Shown piece after piece: positions 4,677 to 9,909 of a DNA stretch of 9,909 nt. Made by a program: the position numbers and the translations under genes. How positions within the stretch are numbered: the stretch's first letter is position 1; every line of letters begins with the position of its first letter. The notes beneath the pieces are model-generated. The model did not search any database. It was not told the DNA's origin and saw only the letters and a list, made by a program, of their open reading frames with translations. Source of the DNA: Fusobacteriales bacterium (GTDB lineage: Bacteria > Fusobacteriota > Fusobacteriia > Fusobacteriales > Leptotrichiaceae); NCBI GenBank assembly GCA_031285605.1, contig JAITVW010000133.1, forward strand, positions 1 to 9,909. The letters run 5' to 3'.

Positions 4677-4837
4677 TGGAGAAAATATTTGGGTCTATTA
4701 TTTTAATAGTCTTTGTATTTTTAATAATAGCAATACCAGTTGGTTTATTAATATTTTTGATAAGTAAATTATTTAGAAAATCTTCAAATTTTGGAAAAAG
4801 AGTAAATAAAAAAATTAATAGAGAATTAGACAAATAA
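4676..4837 (+). CDS. small single-pass membrane protein, 53 aa
   Basis: GTG start at 4676 shares its G with the TAG stop of the Com-like gene and has a very strong TAGGAGGT site (4663-4670). Residues ~7-30 (SIILIVFVFLIIAIPVGLLI onward) form one long hydrophobic transmembrane stretch with a central proline. The C-terminal half (KLFRKSSNFGKRVNKKINRE) is strongly basic and should face the cytoplasm. Family not recognised. Size and layout are compatible with a holin or a membrane-located accessory peptide, but lysis genes normally lie after the tail genes, so I do not call it a holin. Followed by an intrinsic terminator. Confidence 0.6.
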   Translation: MEKIFGSIILIVFVFLIIAIPVGLLIFLISKLFRKSSNFGKRVNKKINRELDK

Positions 4838-4860
4838 ATAATATAACATGGAGTCTCTGG

Positions 4861-4899
4861 AAGACCTAATATGTAGCGATGCATATCAGGTCTTTTTTT
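4861..4899 (+). terminator. intrinsic terminator before the packaging module
   Basis: AAGACCTAATATGT (4861-4874) pairs with GCATATCAGGTCTT (4881-4894), with one A-C mismatch and one T-G pair, around the loop AGCGAT, followed by a T-run to 4899. It ends the two-gene unit from the 4456 promoter and isolates it from the terminase genes. Confidence 0.8.
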
Positions 4900-4977
4900 G
4901 TTTTAGCCTTGTTGGACACACCGTTTTTTTATTTTCTTACAAAGGAAACAGAAAAGGACGAAGGAGAAAAGTAATGA

Positions 4978-5832
4978 ATGAATTTAGAACTTATAAATCA
5001 GTTATATCTGAAACTTAAACTTGAGTATAAGACAAAGAAAGAAATATACGAAAGAATAAAAAGGGAATTATCTCTTGATGTTAAAACGGAGAGCATAAAG
5101 AAAGCTCACGAAAGGTATTTGAAAAAAAAAGAGACAGGACAGGACAAGACAGGACACAAGAAAAAGACAGGACAAGATAAAAGTACAAAAATTAAAACTG
5201 AAATACTTTTGAGTGAGGGTAAAAAGACAAATAAAGAATTAGCGACAGAAAACGGCATATCGGAAAGAACATTTTACAGACACAAGAAACAGCTTAGAGA
5301 AACTTTAATACAGAGGTCTGAAAAAGCATTAAAAGAAGCTGCCGAATATGCTTATCCTGATCAAGAAGAAATACTTAAAAGAATAAAAGGGAAAAAGCGG
5401 AACATATTAATTGAATCAATAAAAGTAATTGAGGGCAAAGCTACAAACAAAGATGTGCAAGTAGCAGTTAATAAAGCACTTGAAAATATAAAGATCATCG
5501 AAAGAGAAATAATGCAAGACATACAAGTCGTAGGCATTTATACTCAAGCGGAATACGAAAAGCAGCTTATTGAAGAAGAAATGAACATCATAAAGCTTGA
5601 TACAGAAATAGAAGTAAGTAAGACAAATATCGAAGTTAGCAAGACCAACATAGAAGTAAGCAGAGATAGAATGAAAAACGACGCAATGCGTATTTTATTA
5701 GAGCAACAAAGATTATTGTTAGAGAAGCAGAAACAAGGTCTTGAGTTAACACCGGAGGAAGAAGAAGAAATAAATGTAAATATCGAAAACTTTGAAAATC
5801 TCATGAAAAGCAGTGATGAAAATGAGAGTTAG
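4978..5832 (+). CDS. terS: phage terminase small subunit (putative)
   Basis: 284 residues, directly upstream of and overlapping the large terminase gene, which is the main basis for the call. ATG 4978 is the first in-frame start (a TGA precedes it); AAGGAG lies at 4961-4966. Residues ~1-50 are helical and basic. Residues ~72-112 (ILLSEGKKTNKELATENG onward to FYRHKKQL) form a clear helix-turn-helix, as expected for recognition of the packaging site. Residues ~125-200 are helical, and the C-terminal ~80 residues are a long coiled coil with three EVSKTNI-like heptads (212-232), then a glutamate-rich tail. Small terminases form DNA-binding rings that recruit the motor. At DNA level the gene carries GACAGGACA repeats, a possible pac site. 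Confidence 0.76.
   Translation: MNLELINQLYLKLKLEYKTKKEIYERIKRELSLDVKTESIKKAHERYLKKKETGQDKTGHKKKTGQDKSTKIKTEILLSEGKKTNKELATENGISERTFYRHKKQLRETLIQRSEKALKEAAEYAYPDQEEILKRIKGKKRNILIESIKVIEGKATNKDVQVAVNKALENIKIIEREIMQDIQVVGIYTQAEYEKQLIEEEMNIIKLDTEIEVSKTNIEVSKTNIEVSRDRMKNDAMRILLEQQRLLLEKQKQGLELTPEEEEEINVNIENFENLMKSSDENES
5133..5174 (+). repeat. four GACAGGACA repeats inside the small terminase gene (candidate pac)
   Basis: GACAGGACA occurs at 5133-5141, 5138-5146 (overlapping), 5148-5156 and 5166-5174, encoding the repeated TGQDK/TGHKK residues 53-68. Headful phages often carry pac within the small terminase gene (P22 and SPP1 are known cases). The repeat may be the TerS binding site, or only reflect a low-complexity linker. 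Confidence 0.5.
5611..5673 (+). repeat. three 21-base tandem repeats encoding coiled-coil heptads
   Basis: Units start at 5611, 5632 and 5653 and encode EVSKTNI, EVSKTNI and EVSRDRM in the small terminase C-terminal region. The first two units differ at several bases, mostly synonymous, so the duplication is not very recent. Confidence 0.7.
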
Positions 5833-7150
5833 AGAAAATTATAAATTTGACTTCAAACCTTTTTCACCTAAGTCAAAAGAGGTTATAAATGTTCATTTAA
5901 ACCACATATTTGACGAATACGACGGAATTATAGCAATAGGTGCTGTAAGATCAAGTAAAACATTTTCTATTGCAATAGGACAAGTTTTTTATGTTTGTGC
6001 GACTGCTGATAATACTTTGAATCTTTGGGGCGGAGTCAGTAAAGAAGCAATTCAAGAAAACTATGTAAATGTGACTATTTCGATATTAAGAAGTTTAGGG
6101 CTAAGAGTAAGACAAGTAAAAAATATTGTTATTGTCAAAGTTCCTAAAAATCATAAATGGTTTAAGCCTTGTGTCAATCGTTTCGAGATAAAAGGCGGAG
6201 ACACGAAAAGATCCCACGGGACAATTCAAGGACGTACATATTATACGATTTTTATTGATGAAGTCCTGAAAGTCGAGCGTTCTTATTATGATATGGCAAG
6301 ATCAAGATTAACTTATAAGACATCAAAACAATTTTACACAGGAAATCCCGAAGGACCTGGACACTGGGTAAAAAAAGATATAGTTGACAGAGCGGAAGAA
6401 TTAAAACTTTATCATACGATATTTGTATTAGATGATAACTGGTCGCTGGCCGAAGAAGTAAAAGAACGGTACAAGCGAATGTTTACAGGGGTTTTCTATC
6501 AAAGGATGATCTTGTCAAAATGGGTAGCAGCGGAGGGAATTATATTTGATATCCCGGAAGAAAATAAAATAAATGTTGATGAAATACCACAATGGGGTGA
6601 GTTATATTTGTCACTCGATTATGGGACATCAAATGCATTAAATGCCGGATTGTATCAGACAATAGACAGGACAGATTATAAAAAAGCAAAAATATATAAG
6701 ATAGATGAATATAGTTATTCTGGGAGGGAAAGACAGAAATTTCTGACTAACTCTGAGTATATAGAAGAAATAGAAAAGTTTCTTGAAAAATACGATCTTA
6801 CATTTGAAGATTTAAACGCTGTAATTATTGACCCTAGTGCTTTAGCATTTAAGACAGAATTACAAAGAGCGGGTGCAATAGTAATAGATGCAATAAACGA
6901 TGTAGAAAATGGAATACTTGTTACACAGACATTTATAAAAAGAAGACAATTGATGTTTTCAACTTTATGTAAGAAAACCTTTGAAGAAGCTGAAAATTAT
7001 GTATGGGACGAAAAAGCGACGGAAAAAGGAGAAGATAAACCTATAAAGAAAGGAGATCACGCAATGGACGAAACAAGATATATGATAGCAACTTTATTTT
7101 TGAAAGATTTTCAATCAGGTCTTTTGGTCTCTGGTGGTGTAAATGGCTAA
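5816..7150 (+). CDS. terL: phage terminase large subunit (PBSX/Terminase_3-like)
   Basis: ATP-driven DNA packaging motor with nuclease. Residues from ATG 5816: Walker A GAVRSSKT (42-49); Walker B YTIFIDE (143-149) with catalytic Glu; coupling motif TGNP (175-178); RNase H-like nuclease domain with acidic residues in LSLDYG (D268), VIIDPS (D339) and GDHAMDE (D414/D418). Length (~445) is normal, and all key residues are present, so it should be active. GTG 5813 and ATG 5822 are alternative starts; none has a good ribosome binding site, and the start overlaps the small terminase end, which suggests translation by coupling. The portal gene overlaps its end by 8 bases. Confidence 0.95.
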   Translation: MKMRVRENYKFDFKPFSPKSKEVINVHLNHIFDEYDGIIAIGAVRSSKTFSIAIGQVFYVCATADNTLNLWGGVSKEAIQENYVNVTISILRSLGLRVRQVKNIVIVKVPKNHKWFKPCVNRFEIKGGDTKRSHGTIQGRTYYTIFIDEVLKVERSYYDMARSRLTYKTSKQFYTGNPEGPGHWVKKDIVDRAEELKLYHTIFVLDDNWSLAEEVKERYKRMFTGVFYQRMILSKWVAAEGIIFDIPEENKINVDEIPQWGELYLSLDYGTSNALNAGLYQTIDRTDYKKAKIYKIDEYSYSGRERQKFLTNSEYIEEIEKFLEKYDLTFEDLNAVIIDPSALAFKTELQRAGAIVIDAINDVENGILVTQTFIKRRQLMFSTLCKKTFEEAENYVWDEKATEKGEDKPIKKGDHAMDETRYMIATLFLKDFQSGLLVSGGVNG

Positions 7151-8729
7151 GAAAAAAAGAAGTAGAAATATGCGTGTTGAAAATAAACACGAAAAATATA
7201 ATACAAGTTTTAGGAGTACAGCAAGGAATAGTACAAAAGGAACAGCTTTTGATACATTAAATCGCCAAGTAGCTGTTAAAAGAGAACTAAACGATAAATA
7301 TATAGATAATTTATTGAGTAGCAACGAATTAGCAAAGAACTTATTGACAGCACCGATTGAGGACAGTTTAAAAAACGGTTTTGAGCTTACATTTTTGAGA
7401 AATAATACCGAGGATATCAATTTGAGAGATCAGGTATTTGCCAAAATGGACGAGCTTAATTTCATTGAGAAATTGAAAGAATTACTTGTTGAAACACGAA
7501 AACGCGGTTATGCATTGTTTTATTATATCTACAATGACGGAGATAACACGACAGGAGCAATACCGAACGCGAATTCAGAAATAATAGGTATTAATATACT
7601 TACTAAACAAGACATATCAGAAATAAAACTGGAACAATCAAAACTTTCTCAAAATTTTGGAGAAATAAAAAGTTTAAAAGTAAGTAATAAAAAAGATGAA
7701 TATATAATCGAAACAGTTGAAATAAATTCTGCGCGTGTCGAACTCGCTTATCAAAACAGGACAAAGGACAAGATCGGGACAACTATATTCAATCAGCTTA
7801 TAGATAGAATTGTTATTCAAGATACGACTGAATGGAGTATCGGACAGCTTATTTATAGAGCAGTATTTCTACAAATGAAAACTGATGAAAGCACACTTAA
7901 TAACATAAAAAAAACAGGAATAGCCCAAAAAGAAAATGAAATTAATACTTCGACAGTAGCGTTCATAGGAAAAGATGACGATATTTCCGCCGTGAATTCT
8001 ACTGCAGGACTAGACCCGGAAAAATATCTTAATTCAGCTGCCACGATCTTATCAATGCATACTAATATTCCAAAACAGCGTTTAATGGGGAATGCATTAG
8101 GAGCAATAGCCGGAGCAGAAGAAGATGCTAAAAAATACGCTGAGTATTTAACAAGGTTTTTTAATGCTTTTGCAGTACCCATTATAAACGGTTTCATAGA
8201 TAAACTATTAAATCAAATGAGGCATACTGATGTTGTATATCAAGTATATCTTGATTCATTACTTGAAAAAGACGATTTAAAAGAAGCTCAGACGGAAGAA
8301 GCAGAAGCAAAAGCAACAAATGAAAAACTAAAAGTTATCGAGGAAACAATCGCAGTAATGAATAAAGTTGGACTTAACCCGGCGGCAGAACGAGTGAAAA
8401 TTCTTGTAGAGCAGATAAAAACAGGCGAAAAATTAACAGGTCAGCATTTATCAGAGCTTTGGAAAAAAGCCGAAAAAATTTCAGAAACAAGTCTTGAGAT
8501 TGAAAAAGAGAAATCGGCGGTAATAACAAGCAAAGCAAATGCGATAATGACAGCTTCAAATGCAATACAAAATACAGGTTTCACAGGTGAAAAAAATGAT
8601 ATAGCTAAACTGGCTAAGCTACTTGATGAAAGTCAAAACCCGTTTGAAGATTTAATGAAACTGCTAGGTGAAAAAGATGATATTAACACTCAAAATAGAA
8701 ACGGAACGCAAACTCAAACAAATACTTGA
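7143..8729 (+). CDS. phage portal protein, DUF1073-type
   Basis: 528 residues, the right size and place for the dodecameric portal ring through which DNA enters the head. The N-terminus is very basic (AKKKRSRNMRVE). Residues ~54-80 (NLLSSNELAKNLLTAPIEDS onward) and the region around IPKQRLMGNALGAIAG (309-324), followed by EEDAKKYAEYLTRFFNAF and PIINGFIDKLL (346-356), match the DUF1073 portal family (conserved IPxxRLxG...G...GE-D motif). The C-terminal ~150 residues are long helices (LKEAQTEEAEAKATNEKLKV), a crown-like extension, ending in a low-complexity Asn/Gln/Thr tail. ATG 7143 has a weak GGTGG site and overlaps the large terminase by 8 bases. Some databases name this domain after anti-CBASS Acb1; the context here says portal. 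Confidence 0.9.
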   Translation: MAKKKRSRNMRVENKHEKYNTSFRSTARNSTKGTAFDTLNRQVAVKRELNDKYIDNLLSSNELAKNLLTAPIEDSLKNGFELTFLRNNTEDINLRDQVFAKMDELNFIEKLKELLVETRKRGYALFYYIYNDGDNTTGAIPNANSEIIGINILTKQDISEIKLEQSKLSQNFGEIKSLKVSNKKDEYIIETVEINSARVELAYQNRTKDKIGTTIFNQLIDRIVIQDTTEWSIGQLIYRAVFLQMKTDESTLNNIKKTGIAQKENEINTSTVAFIGKDDDISAVNSTAGLDPEKYLNSAATILSMHTNIPKQRLMGNALGAIAGAEEDAKKYAEYLTRFFNAFAVPIINGFIDKLLNQMRHTDVVYQVYLDSLLEKDDLKEAQTEEAEAKATNEKLKVIEETIAVMNKVGLNPAAERVKILVEQIKTGEKLTGQHLSELWKKAEKISETSLEIEKEKSAVITSKANAIMTASNAIQNTGFTGEKNDIAKLAKLLDESQNPFEDLMKLLGEKDDINTQNRNGTQTQTNT

Positions 8730-9423
8730 TAAAAAAGCAAATAGTTTTTATAAGTTTCTGGAATCACAAAATCTTGAGTTTGAGGAATTAACACAAGAAG
8801 AATTAGACGATTTAGTCGAAGAATACAAAAGAGAAAATTCAGAAGATGAGAAGAAAACAAAGAATGAATTAACAATAATAGCTTTGTTGATACTCGAAAA
8901 TGTGCGAAGTAATTTTGCTGCAGCATTAAAAAATGAATATGAGAAAAAAAAGCTTGATTATATCATGAGTCAGCTTGATTTAAAGAAATATATAACTGAT
9001 TTTATCAATACAACATATGAAATATATTCAGATATGCCGGAGCGTTTTATATCAGTATTACAAAATAAAGATATAGATAAATTTGAAAGCTCTGACGACC
9101 TTATAGAAGCAACATATAAAACAGTTATGAATTATGATACTTATCATTCAATAATGCAGTCAGGCGGTTTATATCTCAATTATGAAAACTCTACACTTAA
9201 GGAATTAGGCATTAATTCATACATTTGGCGAGATATGCGGGATAATATCGTCAGACACTCACATGAGATAAGAAACGGTAAAAGATTTGATTTAACAGGC
9301 AAAAGGATAGACGGTCCGCAACCTGATAATGAATACTATAACCCAAAAGAACAGCCGGGTTGCCGTTGTTCAAAATTTATAGATAATAACTCAATAAGAA
9401 AGGCGGTTATAAATTATGCTTAG
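8677..9423 (+). CDS. phage minor head/head morphogenesis protein (SPP1 gp7 / Mu F-like)
   Basis: I prefer ATG 8677 (with AGGTG six bases upstream) to the GTG at 8668. Either way the start lies ~50 bases inside the portal gene. 248 residues. The C-terminal domain has the family signature: W184 in SYIWRDMRDNIVRHSHEIRNG (182-201; R193, H194 and H196), the GxxFD segment, a proline-rich loop (DGPQPDNEYYNPKEQ) and P227-G-C229-R-C231, likely a metal-binding group. The N-terminal half is charged and helical. In SPP1, gp7 binds the portal and is packaged in few copies with DNA; in Mu, F is a minor head protein. It fits the order portal - gp7 - protease. Confidence 0.9.
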   Translation: MILTLKIETERKLKQILDKKANSFYKFLESQNLEFEELTQEELDDLVEEYKRENSEDEKKTKNELTIIALLILENVRSNFAAALKNEYEKKKLDYIMSQLDLKKYITDFINTTYEIYSDMPERFISVLQNKDIDKFESSDDLIEATYKTVMNYDTYHSIMQSGGLYLNYENSTLKELGINSYIWRDMRDNIVRHSHEIRNGKRFDLTGKRIDGPQPDNEYYNPKEQPGCRCSKFIDNNSIRKAVINYA

Positions 9424-9909
9424 ATTTAATACATTAGAATTTCAAAAGCCGAGTTTTTCAATGACAGAAGAAGGCTTTTTACATATAAAAGGTAATTTAT
9501 TAGAAGCAGAAAAGGAAATGACATATTATAACAGGCACGGTCCTGTAATAGAAAAAATAAGTAGTGATATTTTATTTAGCAAAGAAGTCATGAACAGTTT
9601 TTTAAATAAAACATATACATTTGAACACCCGGAGGAAAACGGGAAGTTGATTATGATAAATAGTTCAAATGTATCAAAATTTAAAAAAGGTACTGTTATT
9701 GATGTTTATAAAGAAGAAAATTGTTTAGGTGCTACTTTACAAGTAGAAGAAAAACAATCAATCGATTTTATTTTAGAGAAGTTTAACAAAAATGAAAATA
9801 TAGAGTTAAGTGCTGGGTATTCCGCCGAAACAGTTGAAAGAAACGGTATTTTGTATCAAGAAAAAATACGGGGCAATCATGTAGCGATGTTACACGGAAA
9901 AGGACGTGC
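9416..9909 (+). CDS. DUF2213 prohead protease-like protein (3' end outside window)
   Basis: ATG 9416 overlaps the preceding gene by 8 bases; 164 codons are visible before the window ends. Recognisable DUF2213 pattern in order: TEEGFLHIKGNLLEA (17-31), a YYNRHGPV segment, FEHPEE (69-74, the conserved H-P), KKGTVIDVY (90-98, VGxVxxV), LGATLQV (104-110), ENIELSAGYS (127-136, conserved ELSxGY) and RGNHVAMLHGKGR (152-164). In related herpes/HK97-type proteases, His and Ser in such positions are catalytic; S132 and H155 are candidates. Its likely role is capsid maturation cleavage of scaffold and major capsid protein, genes that would be expected just to the right. Confidence 0.87.
   Translation, partial: MLRFNTLEFQKPSFSMTEEGFLHIKGNLLEAEKEMTYYNRHGPVIEKISSDILFSKEVMNSFLNKTYTFEHPEENGKLIMINSSNVSKFKKGTVIDVYKEENCLGATLQVEEKQSIDFILEKFNKNENIELSAGYSAETVERNGILYQEKIRGNHVAMLHGKGR

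Noticed and set aside
4676..4837. Holin call for the single-span membrane protein
   Set aside because: Size and topology would allow it, but no endolysin is nearby and the position before the terminase is not typical of a lysis cassette.
4900..4977. cos site or promoter just before the small terminase
   Set aside because: The position is suggestive, but I find no convincing dyad, and no -35/-10 pair better than background in this T-rich stretch.
5133..5174. CRISPR-like array
   Set aside because: Repeats are nine bases, partly overlapping, irregularly spaced and within a coding frame.
7853..8197. Minus-strand open frame of 114 codons in the portal gene
   Set aside because: Antisense shadow of a conserved portal domain.
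7143..8729. Possible anti-CBASS Acb1 activity of the portal-like protein
   Set aside because: The database label for this domain refers to Acb1, but I see no convincing pair of HxT catalytic motifs, and the gene sits exactly between large terminase and the gp7-like gene, where the portal belongs.

Overview
The window is a stretch of tailed-phage (most likely prophage) genome from a very AT-rich bacterium. All genes supported here lie on the + strand, are tightly packed (ATGA overlaps, gaps of a few bases) and usually have strong GGAGG-type ribosome binding sites. Codon use is A/T-rich with AGA-dominated arginine. TGA is used as a stop, which argues against Mycoplasma/Spiroplasma. Gene families and base composition suit a Fusobacteriota host (Fusobacterium/Leptotrichia-like) or a low-GC Firmicute. 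This host guess is inference only.

Left part (1-3315), accessory/early genes. The window opens inside an ORF6N/ORF6C-type antirepressor-like protein. Next come two small unknown proteins, a putative HNHc-family nuclease and a run of short, overlapping small ORFs. Among these is a 98-residue protein (2418-2714) that I recognise as a Csx16 (VVA1548) family member. That family is known from type III CRISPR loci and has been linked to degradation of cyclic oligoadenylate. No cas gene or CRISPR array is visible here, so a phage-borne copy is a plausible anti-CRISPR or signalling-interference gene. It is translationally coupled to a small membrane protein upstream and a small helical protein downstream.

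Middle part (3316-4977), regulatory. A small AbrB/MazE-like DNA-binding protein has its own consensus promoter overlapped by an inverted repeat (candidate operator). The gene is bracketed by 14-18 bp inverted repeats. A stretch with two strong hairpins and a possible 27-codon leader ORF follows, leading into a P22_AR-N-type antirepressor that ends at an intrinsic terminator. A second consensus promoter then drives a Com-like zinc-finger protein and a small membrane protein, closed by another intrinsic terminator.

Right part (4978-9909), packaging and head module in the classic order: small terminase (with internal GACAGGACA repeats that could be a pac site), large terminase, a DUF1073-type portal protein, an SPP1 gp7/Mu F-like head morphogenesis protein, and the start of a DUF2213 prohead-protease-like protein cut by the window end. 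These genes overlap one another and are probably one late transcript. No stretch above 300 bases lacks a gene, and I saw no tRNA, rRNA, integrase, CRISPR array or insertion-sequence transposase.
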